Assembly: GCA_947425785.1 (NCBI GenBank)
Contig: CANEAY010000001.1
Span: 124,001 to 188,000, forward strand
Direction of reading: 5' to 3'
From: an uncultured Pseudoflavonifractor sp.
GTDB taxonomy: Bacteria > Bacillota > Clostridia > Oscillospirales > Oscillospiraceae
Length of the DNA stretch: 64,000 nucleotides
In this document: positions 32,877 to 41,246 of the stretch, in pieces
How positions within the stretch are numbered: the first letter of the stretch is position 1
Layout: each line of letters begins with the position of its first letter
The notes under the pieces: generated by a model
The model's database searches: none
Seen by the model: the letters and a program-made list of their open reading frames with translations, nothing else
What the model was told of the DNA's origin: nothing
Made by a program: the position numbers and the translations under genes

Positions 32877-33773
32877 ATGAGGGATGTAAGGCGCGTTGCT
32901 TTTGAACTGTGTCTGCTTTTGCTGATCTCTGGATGCGGGCAGAGTGAGATGATGGCTCCCGCCCCTGCAGAGACAAAAGATGCAGACGCTTCCGAGGCTG
33001 CCGCAACTGTGGAAAATAAAAAGTACCCGCCCGGGCAGTATTTGGTTGGAACAGATATCCCGGCCGGAGTGTATAAGCTCCTCTGCGAGGAGCCGGAAAC
33101 AAGGGGATATTATTGTGTTTCTTCCGGTGCCCTGGCAAGAGCGGAGGAGATCATAGGGAACGATAATTTTTACAACATGTCATACGTTTCGGTCGAGGAT
33201 GGGCAATACCTGGAGCTATCGAGATGTTATACTGAAGATGCGCTTCGCTTAGAGGAAGTGCCGACGCCGGCAGAAAATACCGTTTTGGAGACGCCGCAGC
33301 CGGAGGCGGTGACCGAGTCTGAAATCACAGATGGTGTTCCGGCGGAAGCAGAGCAGATCTCAGATGATTCGATTTTTGATGAAGAGACGGTGGAGCGACT
33401 GGATGATGCGATTGCCGACCAGAAAAAGCGGCAATTTATGTTGTGTATTGCCCAAGATGACCTGGAGGGTTACTATTGGGGAGCGGATTCCGCTTGCCCG
33501 GGCTTGTGGCAGGAGCTTTTCGTTGACAATGGTTTTAACGGACAGGATGTTTTGCAGGAAGTAAAAAATGATCTGGATATTTATTTGGCGTTTGGCAGCA
33601 GTTCATATGAGGCGCTTTGGATCGGAGCAGAAGCTATTTATGAGTCATACGATTCCGGCAAGCTGGAGGAATCCCTGGGAGAGGACGGGTATCAGGATTT
33701 TAGAGACAAAATGAATGCGGTATCCAGCAGATTGGGGATCCTCTATGAAAGCCCTGAATATATCATCCAATAA
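32877..33773 (+). CDS. Lipoprotein with a GTDIPAGVY domain
   Basis: The 298-residue protein has a short signal peptide ending LLISGC, a lipobox, then a Glu/Ala-rich linker. A domain with YPPGQYLVGTDIPAGVYKLL follows, a motif recurring in Firmicutes secreted proteins of unknown function. The C-terminal half is acidic and helical with no recognised family. The ATG follows GGAGGAGGTATC. GC content is lower than in flanking genes. It probably forms an accessory unit with the divergent XRE regulator. Confidence 0.75.
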   Translation: MRDVRRVAFELCLLLLISGCGQSEMMAPAPAETKDADASEAAATVENKKYPPGQYLVGTDIPAGVYKLLCEEPETRGYYCVSSGALARAEEIIGNDNFYNMSYVSVEDGQYLELSRCYTEDALRLEEVPTPAENTVLETPQPEAVTESEITDGVPAEAEQISDDSIFDEETVERLDDAIADQKKRQFMLCIAQDDLEGYYWGADSACPGLWQELFVDNGFNGQDVLQEVKNDLDIYLAFGSSSYEALWIGAEAIYESYDSGKLEESLGEDGYQDFRDKMNAVSSRLGILYESPEYIIQ

Positions 33774-33818
33774 AAAGCAGGCTCTGTGGTATGGTAAAAC
33801 CACAGAGCCTGCTTTTTG
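33773..33818. terminator. Bidirectional terminator between lipoprotein and antiporter genes
   Basis: AAAAGCAGGCTCTGTGGT and ACCACAGAGCCTGCTTTT form a long perfect stem with T-runs on both sides, serving the two convergent genes. Confidence 0.92.
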
Positions 33819-33824
33819 ATCTTT

Positions 33825-34796
33825 TTACAGGAAAAACTGGAAGCAGCAGAAGCCGGCGTAGATGACCAGCAGGGCGACGCCCTGCCAGCGGCTCAGCTTT
33901 CCCCGAACCAGGGCGGGCAGGGTCATAAAGGCCATGACGAAGACCATCAGGGGCAGATCCACCACCAGGGAGGCGTTGTGCCCGGCAATGGTCTTTCCCG
34001 CCGGCAGGGAGAAGGGGGCCAGCACGGTGGCGATACCGCTGACCAGCACCAGGTTGAAGAGGTTGGCTCCGATGACGTTTCCCAGGGAGAGGGCGCCGTG
34101 GCCCTTGACCAGGGAGGTGATGGCGGTGACCAGCTCGGGAAGGGAGGTGCCCAGTGCCACGAAAGTGAGGGCGATGACCGACTCCGGCACACCCAGAGCT
34201 TGGGCGATGAGGGTGCCGTTGTTCACCAGCAGGTTGGCGCCAAAGGCGATGAGGACGGCTCCCACGATGAGCAGGAGTATGTCTTTTCCTGTTTTTTCCG
34301 CCTGGGCCTCCTGGTGTTCCTCCTCGGTTTGAAAGACCTTAGGCATTTTCATGGCCCGGGAGATGGTGAGGATCATGTAGAGCAGGAAGATGCCCAACAG
34401 CTCAAAGCCCACCAGCCGGGTGAAGGTGCCGGAGGTGTAGGCCCGGTAGAGGTAGATGGCCGCGGCCACGAAGAAGAAGAGCACCGGGGCACCCAGACTG
34501 GCCCGGCTCACCGGGGAGGGGCGGATGGCGATGGTGATGGCGGCGATGAGGGCGGTGTTGCAGATGATGGAGCCGATGGCGTTGCCGTAGGCGATCTCCC
34601 CGTGGCCCCCCAGGGCGGAGGTGGCGGAGACCATCACCTCGGGCAGGGTGGTGCCGATGGAGACCACTGTGGCGCCGATGAGCAGCTCCGGCACCCGGAA
34701 CCGCTTGGCGATGCCGGTGGCTCCGTCCACGAACCAGTCGCCGCCCTTGATGAGCAGGATGAGGCCCAGCAGGAACAAAAGTGCGGGTTTGACCAT
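33825..34796 (-). CDS. Calcium/sodium antiporter-type cation exchanger (CaCA family)
   Basis: The 323-residue membrane protein has about ten helices in two inverted halves. Each half carries the exchanger motif: GTTLPEVMVSATSA with GNAIGSIICN, and GTSLPELVTAITSL with GNVIGANLFN. These acidic helices coordinate the cation. The ATG at 34796 follows GGGAGAG; a longer frame from 34844 lies in the riboswitch expression platform and is rejected. The Mn2+-class riboswitch upstream suggests it exports Mn2+ or is controlled by it, whatever its family name says about calcium. Confidence 0.9.
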   Translation of the reverse strand: MVKPALLFLLGLILLIKGGDWFVDGATGIAKRFRVPELLIGATVVSIGTTLPEVMVSATSALGGHGEIAYGNAIGSIICNTALIAAITIAIRPSPVSRASLGAPVLFFFVAAAIYLYRAYTSGTFTRLVGFELLGIFLLYMILTISRAMKMPKVFQTEEEHQEAQAEKTGKDILLLIVGAVLIAFGANLLVNNGTLIAQALGVPESVIALTFVALGTSLPELVTAITSLVKGHGALSLGNVIGANLFNLVLVSGIATVLAPFSLPAGKTIAGHNASLVVDLPLMVFVMAFMTLPALVRGKLSRWQGVALLVIYAGFCCFQFFL

Positions 34797-34821
34797 GATA
34801 AAACTCTCCCTTATCAAAAAA

Positions 34822-34857
34822 TGCAAAAAACCCAGGTACGGCAAAGGCGTACCTGGG
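34822..34857 (-). terminator. Expression-platform terminator of the riboswitch
   Basis: CCCAGGTACG and CGTACCTGGG form the stem, with a minus-strand TTTTTT just after it, 26 bp before the antiporter start. It is a classic attenuator position. Confidence 0.85.
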
Positions 34858-34865
34858 CTGATATG

Positions 34866-34990
34866 GTGAGATTAGCCCCATGTACCGCCAAAGCCATACA
34901 TGAGTCTCGCAAATAAAAGCAAGCCAGACTGAAACCAGCCGGGATTGTTGACTTGCTCCGCCCGAAGGCGGCTGCTACTCCCTCACAAGG
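34866..34990 (-). ncRNA. yybP-ykoY family (Mn2+) riboswitch
   Basis: Read on the minus strand, the leader starts GTGAGGGAGTAGC and closes with CTCACC, which pair as P1. Between them are a CCGCC/GGCGG hairpin, the AATCCCGGCTGG region and the conserved GCGAGACTCATGTATGG segment. GGGAGUAG plus GCGAGAC are the hallmark halves of the yybP-ykoY aptamer, which senses Mn2+ at the junction of its two helical legs. It precedes a cation exchanger, a frequent target of this class. The terminator downstream implies ligand-induced antitermination. Confidence 0.82.
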
Positions 34991-35029
34991 AATTTTGTAG
35001 GGAGAATATATCACAATCGAAAGGGCTTG

Positions 35030-36541
35030 TCAAGCCCCGGTCAGGACGCCCTGGGCGGTGAGGGCGCAGAAGTAAAGGACGGCCCCAAAGGCCAGGCAGG
35101 CGATACAGCCCGCCCCGGGGCCCATGCCGGCACCTGTCAGGATGGGGAAGAGCAGCCGCACACAAAGGGCGGAGAGGAGGGCGGCAAGCCCCGGCGCCAC
35201 CAGCCACTGGAAGAGCCGGGGCTTTAGACCGGCGGCCTTGGACAGGGAGCGCCAGTTAAGCCACAGGCCCAGAAGGGTGCTGAAGAGCAGAGCCTCCACA
35301 TAGCCCCGCAGGCCCACCCCCGGCGAGCCCATCCGCTGCCAGGTGAGGAAGAGCTGGACGGCCCCGCAGAGAAGTCCGTTGCGGGCAGTGACGGTCTGCT
35401 TCCCAAGGCCGTTGAGGCACACCGCCAGGACGGTCTCAAAGGCGCTGAGGGCCACGCACAGGGCCAGGGGGGCGGCGAAGGCCCCGGCGGCAGGCTCACG
35501 GAAGAGGAGCCGGGCCAGGGGCGGGGAGAGCACCGACAGGAGGGCGGAGGCGGGGAGAATGAGGAAGGCGGTGACGGTGAGGGCCTTGGAGATGCGGTGG
35601 TGGATGAGAGCTTTGTTCCCCGTGGCGGCGGCCTGGGCCAGCTTGGGCAGGAGCACCAGCCCCATGGCGGAGATGAAGGCGGTGGGGAGGTTCAATAGGG
35701 GGAGGGTCATGCCGCACAGCACTCCGAAGGCGCTCATGGCGGCGGAGACCTCCTGGCCGGAGTGCACCAGCCGCTGGGGGATGAGCACCGCCGTCCACGC
35801 CCCCATCAGGTTCCCCAGCAGGGCGGTGGCCCCGATGGGCAGGGCGATGCCCCACACCCGCCGCCGGATGATGGCCCTTTGGGCTTTTCCCTGTCCCGCC
35901 GGGCGGCGGCCCAGGGCTCTGCGGTAGAGCAGGGTGAGGGTGAGGGCGGAGAAGACCTCGCACAGGATCATGCCGCAGACGATGAGCCCCACGGCCCGTT
36001 CCGGGCTTTGGGGGAGAAAACGCCAGAGAAGGCCCAGCACCGCCCCGGAGCGGATGAGCTGTTCGCAAATTTCCGTGAAGGCGGGGCCCCGGACGGCCCC
36101 CGCGCCGTAAAAGAAGTGCTTGTGGATGTTCTCCAGGCCCGTCAGGAGCACGCAGGGCAGCAGCAAAAGAAGCCCCAGCTGGGCCCGGGCATCCCCCAGG
36201 AGATGGACGGAGATGGCGTCGGACAGGGGAGCGGCCAGGGCGGCCACAACAAGAAAAGCCCCCAGGAAGCCCAGAACGCACTGGCGCACCACCTGCCCCG
36301 CTCCCGGTTGGTCTCCGGTGGCCAGGTACCGGGCGGAGAGATTGGAGCAGGCGGCGGTGAAGCCCACGGCGGTGAGGGAGAGGAGCACGGAAAAGGCGGG
36401 CATGACCAGCTGGTAGAGGCCCATCACCTCGGAGCCCACCAGCCGAGACAGGAGCACTCGGTAGACAAAGCCCACCCCCTGGCTGAAAAAGCTGACGGCG
36501 GTGAGCAGTGCGGTGCTGGACAACGCGGACATGGCTTTCAC
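35030..36541 (-). CDS. SpoVB/MurJ-type polysaccharide or lipid II flippase
   Basis: The 503-residue MOP-superfamily membrane protein has about 14 helices. The N-terminal half shows TAVSFFSQGVGFVYRVLLSRLVG and MGLYQLVMPAFSVLLSLT, typical of SpoVB and related stage V sporulation flippases. The GTG at 36541 (VKAMSALSS) has AAGGGGG at the right distance; the longer frame to 36613 overlaps the divergent promoter. Sporulating clostridia often encode several such paralogues, so a vegetative wall role is possible. Confidence 0.82.
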   Translation of the reverse strand: MKAMSALSSTALLTAVSFFSQGVGFVYRVLLSRLVGSEVMGLYQLVMPAFSVLLSLTAVGFTAACSNLSARYLATGDQPGAGQVVRQCVLGFLGAFLVVAALAAPLSDAISVHLLGDARAQLGLLLLLPCVLLTGLENIHKHFFYGAGAVRGPAFTEICEQLIRSGAVLGLLWRFLPQSPERAVGLIVCGMILCEVFSALTLTLLYRRALGRRPAGQGKAQRAIIRRRVWGIALPIGATALLGNLMGAWTAVLIPQRLVHSGQEVSAAMSAFGVLCGMTLPLLNLPTAFISAMGLVLLPKLAQAAATGNKALIHHRISKALTVTAFLILPASALLSVLSPPLARLLFREPAAGAFAAPLALCVALSAFETVLAVCLNGLGKQTVTARNGLLCGAVQLFLTWQRMGSPGVGLRGYVEALLFSTLLGLWLNWRSLSKAAGLKPRLFQWLVAPGLAALLSALCVRLLFPILTGAGMGPGAGCIACLAFGAVLYFCALTAQGVLTGA

Positions 36542-36606
36542 AGATGCGCCCCCTTCCTGTGTTACAAGCCTATTCCGCAGGCAAGTCCCACATGCGAAGA
36601 CAATCT

Positions 36607-36635
36607 TTGACAAAGAGCTTAAAAACGTGTAAAAT
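36607..36635 (+). promoter_or_regulatory. Consensus promoter of the DUF554 gene
   Basis: A perfect TTGACA (36607-36612), a 17-bp spacer and TAAAAT (36630-36635) read toward the DUF554 gene in the divergent gap. Confidence 0.75.
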
Positions 36636-36670
36636 AGGCTTTGTTTTTACATCGGTAGGAGTTGGTTCAA

Positions 36671-37378
36671 GTGATCGCGGTCTTTATCAATGTGGCGTTG
36701 GTGCTGGTGGGCTCCATTCTGGGCCTGCTGCTGAAAAACCGATTTTCCCAACAGCTGGGGGATGCGGTGGTGCGGTGTCTGGCCCTATGTGTGTTCGGCA
36801 TTGGCGCCAGTTCCCTGCTGGGCACCCAAAATACGCTGTGCGTCATCGTCTGCATGGCCCTGGGTACGCTCCTGGGTGAGTGGATCGACATTGAAAAGCG
36901 GCTGGACAGGGCAGGGGAGGCCCTGAAAAAGAAGCTCATCAAGGACGGCGGCGGCAGCTTTGTAGAGGGCTTTGTTACCGCCACCCTCCTCTACTGCATC
37001 GGGGCGATGGCCATCAACGGTTCCATTGACGCGGGCCTGAGCCATAACTATGGCGTATTGATCTCAAAATCGGTCATCGACGGCATCAGCTCCATCACCT
37101 TCGCCGCCGCCATGGGCGTGGGCGTGGCCTTTTCCACCATCCCCGTTTTGATCTACGAGGGAGCCCTGGTGCTCCTGGCCGGGGCGGTGGGGCCCTACCT
37201 GGGAGAGGCGGTGATCACCGAGATGAGCGCCGTGGGCGGCGCCATCATTGTGGGCATCTCCATCAATATGCTGGGCCTTGGCAAGGAGAAGATCCGGGTG
37301 GGCAATATGCTCCCCGCCATCTTCCTGCCCATTGCTTACATGCCGCTGGCGGCGTGGATCCAGGGCCTGATGAGTTGA
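36671..37378 (+). CDS. DUF554 family membrane protein
   Basis: The 235-residue protein has about seven hydrophobic helices. The opening IAVFINVALVLVGSILGLLLKN, the middle GFVTATLLYCIGAMAINGSIDAG and the NMLPAIFLPIAY close are characteristic of the DUF554/YdfK group. The function is unknown; a transporter role is assumed for the family. The GTG at 36671 has AGGAG nine bases upstream, whereas a TTG at 36662 adjoins that site. It probably ends before the NSS gene, 37 bp on, with no terminator visible between them. Confidence 0.85.
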   Translation: MIAVFINVALVLVGSILGLLLKNRFSQQLGDAVVRCLALCVFGIGASSLLGTQNTLCVIVCMALGTLLGEWIDIEKRLDRAGEALKKKLIKDGGGSFVEGFVTATLLYCIGAMAINGSIDAGLSHNYGVLISKSVIDGISSITFAAAMGVGVAFSTIPVLIYEGALVLLAGAVGPYLGEAVITEMSAVGGAIIVGISINMLGLGKEKIRVGNMLPAIFLPIAYMPLAAWIQGLMS

Positions 37379-37415
37379 GAGGATAGTTTACATAAAACAC
37401 GAGGAGGAGATCAAA

Positions 37416-38798
37416 TTGGATCAGAGAGAAACCTTTGCTTCCCGGCTGGGCTTTGTGCTCATCTCGGCGGGATGCGCCATCGGACTGGGAAATGTGTGGC
37501 GTTTCCCCAACATCGTGGGCCAATACGGCGGCGCCGCCTTTGTGCTCATCTATCTGTTCTTCCTGGCCATCATGGGCCTGCCCATCATGGCCATGGAGTT
37601 CGCCGTGGGCCGGGCCAGCCGGAAGAGCATCATCTGCTCCTTCCAGGAGCTGGAGCCCCAGGGCACCAAGTGGCACTGGTACGGCTGGTTCGGGATGGCG
37701 GGCAACTATCTGCTGATGATGTTCTACACCACCATCGCCGGCTGGCTCCTTCTGTACTTTGTCAAGATGGCCAAAGGGGATTTCGCGGGCCATGACGCCG
37801 CCGGAGTGGCGGGCATCTTTGGGGAGATGACCGGCGACCCGGTCATCCAGACCGCCTTTATGGCCATCGTGGTCATCCTGGGTATGCTGGTGTGCAGCCG
37901 GGGCCTTCAGGACGGCGTGGAGAAGATCACCAAGGTCATGATGCTCTGCCTGCTGATCCTGATGGTGGTGCTGGCCGTCCGGGCCGTGACCCTGGACGGG
38001 GCGGCCGCGGGCCTGGAGTTCTATCTGAAGCCCAATTTCAACAACCTGATGTACGACGCCGAGGGCAAGTTCCGCCTGGGTGAGGCCGTCTTTGCGGCCA
38101 TGGGCCAGGCATTCTTCACCCTCTCCCTGGGCATCGGCGCCATGGCCATCTTCGGCAGCTATATCGGCAAGGAGCGCCGCCTGCTGGGGGAGGCGCTGAA
38201 CGTCACCGTTCTGGACACCCTGGTGGCCTTCACCGCCGGACTTATCATCTTCCCCTCCGCCTTCGCCTTCGGGGTGACCCCGGACGCGGGCCCGTCCCTC
38301 ATCTTTATCACCCTGCCCAACATCTTCAACGCCATGCCTCTGGGCCGGCTGTGGGGCGCGCTGTTCTTCCTGTTCATGTCCTTTGCCGCCATGTCCACCG
38401 TCATTGCGGTGTTTGAGAACATCCTGTCCTGCTGTATGGACAAGTGGGGCTGGAGCCGGGGCAAGGCCGTGGCGGTGAATACCCCCCTCATCTTCCTGCT
38501 GAGCCTGCCCTGCCTGCTGGGGTTCAATGTGCTCTCCGGCGTGCAGGTGCCCAACATCGGCGGCGTTTTGGACGTGGAGGACTTCCTGGTCTCCAACAAC
38601 CTGCTGCCCCTGGGTTCTCTGCTCTACCTGCTGTTCTGCGTGAACAAGGCCGGCTGGGGCTGGAACAGCTTTTTGGAGGAGGCCAACACCGGCAAGGGCC
38701 TGGGCTTCCCCCGGGGCCTGCGGAACTATATGAAGTGGGTGCTGCCCCTGCTCATCGCCTTCATCTTCCTCATGGGCTACGGAGAGAAGTTTTTCTAA
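37416..38798 (+). CDS. Sodium-dependent neurotransmitter:sodium symporter family transporter
   Basis: The 460-residue protein has about 11-12 helices and the NSS signatures: GFVLISAGCAIGLGNVWRFPNIVGQYGG in helix 1, with the unwound substrate/sodium site, and a later helix containing FFTLSLGIGAMAIFGSY. NSS members such as LeuT and MhsT take up amino acids with Na+; the substrate here is not predictable. The start is a TTG at 37416 behind GGAGGAG. It probably shares the DUF554 transcript. Confidence 0.93.
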   Translation: MDQRETFASRLGFVLISAGCAIGLGNVWRFPNIVGQYGGAAFVLIYLFFLAIMGLPIMAMEFAVGRASRKSIICSFQELEPQGTKWHWYGWFGMAGNYLLMMFYTTIAGWLLLYFVKMAKGDFAGHDAAGVAGIFGEMTGDPVIQTAFMAIVVILGMLVCSRGLQDGVEKITKVMMLCLLILMVVLAVRAVTLDGAAAGLEFYLKPNFNNLMYDAEGKFRLGEAVFAAMGQAFFTLSLGIGAMAIFGSYIGKERRLLGEALNVTVLDTLVAFTAGLIIFPSAFAFGVTPDAGPSLIFITLPNIFNAMPLGRLWGALFFLFMSFAAMSTVIAVFENILSCCMDKWGWSRGKAVAVNTPLIFLLSLPCLLGFNVLSGVQVPNIGGVLDVEDFLVSNNLLPLGSLLYLLFCVNKAGWGWNSFLEEANTGKGLGFPRGLRNYMKWVLPLLIAFIFLMGYGEKFF

Positions 38799-38809
38799 AG
38801 GAAACAAGA

Positions 38810-38850
38810 AACAAGTGATACTTGGCTTTGGGCCGGGTATCACTTGTTTT
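38810..38850 (+). terminator. Terminator after the NSS transporter
   Basis: ACAAGTGATAC and GTATCACTTGT pair around a 15-nt loop and are followed by TTTTTCTTTT. Confidence 0.88.
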
Positions 38851-38953
38851 TCTTTTGCACACATGGTTTGCGGCCAAATATCTTGATTTGCGGGGACAGC
38901 CATGATACAATGGGACGGTAAAAAGTTTCGCCGAAGAAAGGGAACCAGTCCCC

Positions 38954-40417
38954 ATGGAAACAGTGGAAGAGCTTCTGACAGTGCCGAATGCGGCGGCCCG
39001 CCTCAAGGTGACGCCGCAGTATGTGAGAAAACTGATAAAAGAAGGAAAACTGGCGGCAAAAAGGATCGGCAGCCAGTGGGTCATTGCGCCAGACCATTTG
39101 AATGACTATATCCAAAAAAACGATGTTCTCATCGAACCTGACGACCACGAGAGATTGGATGACAGGGTTCCTGAGATTGTGGCGCTCAGCTTTTTTTCCG
39201 GGGCGATGGGCCTGGATATCGGCATGAAAAATGGGGGCATCCACGCGCTGCTTGCCTGTGAGATCAACAAGTTTTGCCGCATGACGATCGCGCAGAATGA
39301 GCCTCAAATGGCATTGATCGGGGATATCAACCGATACGAGCCGGAGGAGATCCTGCGGCTGGCAAAGATCCCTGCGGGGAGAAAGGTGGATGTCATATTT
39401 GGCGGCCCTCCCTGTCAGGCCTTTAGTACAGCCGGAGCGAGAAAGGCGTTGGATGATGAACGGGGAAACGTTTTTCTCAGATATATCGAGGTGGTCGAAA
39501 GGATACGCCCTGCCTATGTGGTGATAGAGAACGTCAGAGGCATACTTTCAGCGCCCTACCCGTACAAGGATATCAAGACCCCCATAAAGGGGGGCGCGCT
39601 GCGGGTCATTATGGACCGCCTCAGCGAGGCGGGATATACGGTATCCTTTGAGCTGTACAACGCGGCCAATTTTGGCGCGCCTCAAATCAGAGAGCGCATT
39701 GTTATGATCGGGAAGCTTGGCCCGGAAAAAGTGGACTATCTGTCCCCCACATACTCGGAGGATGGAGCCTATGGACTGCCCCGGTGGAGGACTTTGGGGG
39801 AAGCGATCGGTGACATACAGGATATGGAACACCACTTTATCGAGTTCCCGGAGAAACGGCTGAAATTTTATCGTATGCTCAAGGAAGGGCAGTATTGGAA
39901 GGATCTTCCGAAGGAGGCGCAGCTCGAAGCGATGGGGGCAAAGCTGAAGCTTGGCGGCGGCAAGACCGGCTTCTACCGGCGGTTGAACTTCGAACGCCCC
40001 TCTCCGACCCTTGTGACAGACCCGACGATGCCGGCGACCGACCTGTGCCATCCCACAAAGGACAGGCCGTTGAGCGTTGAGGAGTATAGAAGGCTCCAGG
40101 AGTTTCCGGACGAATGGAAGATCTGCGGCCCCATCAAAGAGCAGTATAGGCAGGTTGGAAACGCGGTGCCCATCAAATTGGGCGAGGCGATCGCAAGGAC
40201 GATCATTGCGGATATGAAGGGTAAAAAACTCCCCCAGTTTCCGGGCTATCCCTATTCCAGATATAAAAAAACGAGCGATAGGGCATGGGCGGCGGCGATG
40301 GACTTGACCATAGCAAAAGAAAGAGCGGCCCAGGCTTCCCAGGAAGCTGAGCAACTCACACTGACAGGAGAGGAGCATAAGAATGGAAAAACGATACAGG
40401 GAATTGATCGCGAATGA
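38954..40417 (+). CDS. DNA (cytosine-5) methyltransferase with fused N-terminal HTH
   Basis: The 487-residue enzyme starts with an excisionase/MerR-type HTH_17 domain (about residues 6-53, LTVPNAAARLKVTPQYVRKL). A full C5 methylase follows: motif I FSGAMGLD (81-88), motif IV GGPPCQAFS with catalytic Cys154, motif VI VIENVRG, motif VIII QIRERIVMIG and motif X near YRQVGNAVP. The target-recognition region lies between VIII and X. The methylase protects the host against the overlapping endonuclease gene. Composition is less GC-rich than neighbours, in keeping with transfer. The HTH fusion is unusual. Confidence 0.9.
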   Translation: METVEELLTVPNAAARLKVTPQYVRKLIKEGKLAAKRIGSQWVIAPDHLNDYIQKNDVLIEPDDHERLDDRVPEIVALSFFSGAMGLDIGMKNGGIHALLACEINKFCRMTIAQNEPQMALIGDINRYEPEEILRLAKIPAGRKVDVIFGGPPCQAFSTAGARKALDDERGNVFLRYIEVVERIRPAYVVIENVRGILSAPYPYKDIKTPIKGGALRVIMDRLSEAGYTVSFELYNAANFGAPQIRERIVMIGKLGPEKVDYLSPTYSEDGAYGLPRWRTLGEAIGDIQDMEHHFIEFPEKRLKFYRMLKEGQYWKDLPKEAQLEAMGAKLKLGGGKTGFYRRLNFERPSPTLVTDPTMPATDLCHPTKDRPLSVEEYRRLQEFPDEWKICGPIKEQYRQVGNAVPIKLGEAIARTIIADMKGKKLPQFPGYPYSRYKKTSDRAWAAAMDLTIAKERAAQASQEAEQLTLTGEEHKNGKTIQGIDRE

Positions 40418-41144
40418 ATTTAGAGATTGCGTCATGGGCACGATCGGCCGCATTACTCAAAACGACCAGACCTACCGGCCGTTCCACATTGCGTTACTCT
40501 CTGGAGAGGCGGTCTTTTGGAGCGCCTTCGAGCGCTCCTTCAGCACATCCTTTGGGCAAAGAGTCATTGAAGAAATTGCAAGACTTGCCGCGCTGTCAAA
40601 CGGTGCGGAGTACGCTGAACGGCAGGTATCAACAACGATCTGCATCGATAGGGCCTATGAAGATGCGATCCATGAGCACTTGCAGGGCTTGCGCTCCAGG
40701 AGAAGGGCTGTGCCTCGCGGATGGGGGGATGTCGTGCGCGATATCTGCAGTGTCCGTCCCACAGGGCAGATCATGCAGCTGCGTGTCATCAGCGATATGT
40801 GCTGGCAAAAGGACGGGGTCAAAAATTACATCAGCTTAAAAACCGTTAAGCCGAATATCGACCAGACTGTTGTGGCCAAAGAGGACTGTCTGCACCTCAC
40901 CATTGGGGTCCCCAAATGCAATGCATATTTTGGCCTGCCCTACAACCCCTATGGAGAAGACCGGGAAGACTATGCCTTTAACCCACCTATGGGCATCTTC
41001 GACTTTAAGCATGACCCTGTCGTTCTGATCGGCCGGGATATGTGGGACACCATAGGCGGCCCTGGATGCTATAATGAGCTGCTCGAGATCGCGGCTCAGG
41101 TCGGCGGGGAGACAAGGGAGATCATCGGCAAGCTCCGTGGATGA
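40383..41144 (+). CDS. Type II restriction endonuclease (TdeIII-like)
   Basis: The 253-residue protein overlaps the methylase gene by 35 bp in another frame. Its FERSFSTSFGQRVIEEIARLAA segment (about 49-70) and the later ISLKTVKPNIDQ segment (about 150-160) resemble the TdeIII family of type II enzymes, in which the Lys region contributes to the PD-(D/E)XK site. TdeIII cuts GGNCC; whether this protein shares the target is unknown. Family membership is from memory of motifs, so moderate certainty; that it is the endonuclease of this pair is more certain from the gene order. Confidence 0.68.
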   Translation: MEKRYRELIANEFRDCVMGTIGRITQNDQTYRPFHIALLSGEAVFWSAFERSFSTSFGQRVIEEIARLAALSNGAEYAERQVSTTICIDRAYEDAIHEHLQGLRSRRRAVPRGWGDVVRDICSVRPTGQIMQLRVISDMCWQKDGVKNYISLKTVKPNIDQTVVAKEDCLHLTIGVPKCNAYFGLPYNPYGEDREDYAFNPPMGIFDFKHDPVVLIGRDMWDTIGGPGCYNELLEIAAQVGGETREIIGKLRG

Positions 41145-41203
41145 GAAGCGGTGATGCAGGCCGTTACAAGACGGCTGACCGCAATGGGATAAAACAAAAG
41201 GAA

Positions 41204-41239
41204 AGGCGACCGGCCCTAATTGGCCGGTCGCCTCTTTTC
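41204..41239. terminator. Bidirectional terminator between endonuclease and flavodoxin genes
   Basis: GGCGACCGGCC and GGCCGGTCGCC with a 6-nt loop; TCTTTTCG follows forward and TTTCCTTTTG in reverse. Confidence 0.88.
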
Positions 41240-41246
41240 GTAAGTA

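Larger units (their letters stand above)
32761..32882. repeat. Inverted repeats spanning both divergent start sites
   Basis: The left arm 32761-32779 and right arm 32865-32882 are complementary apart from one missing base (18 of 19). Each arm contains the Shine-Dalgarno GGAGGTATCA, the ATG and the second codon AGG of one of the two divergent genes. They enclose 85 bp with the promoter and operators. Confidence 0.8.
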
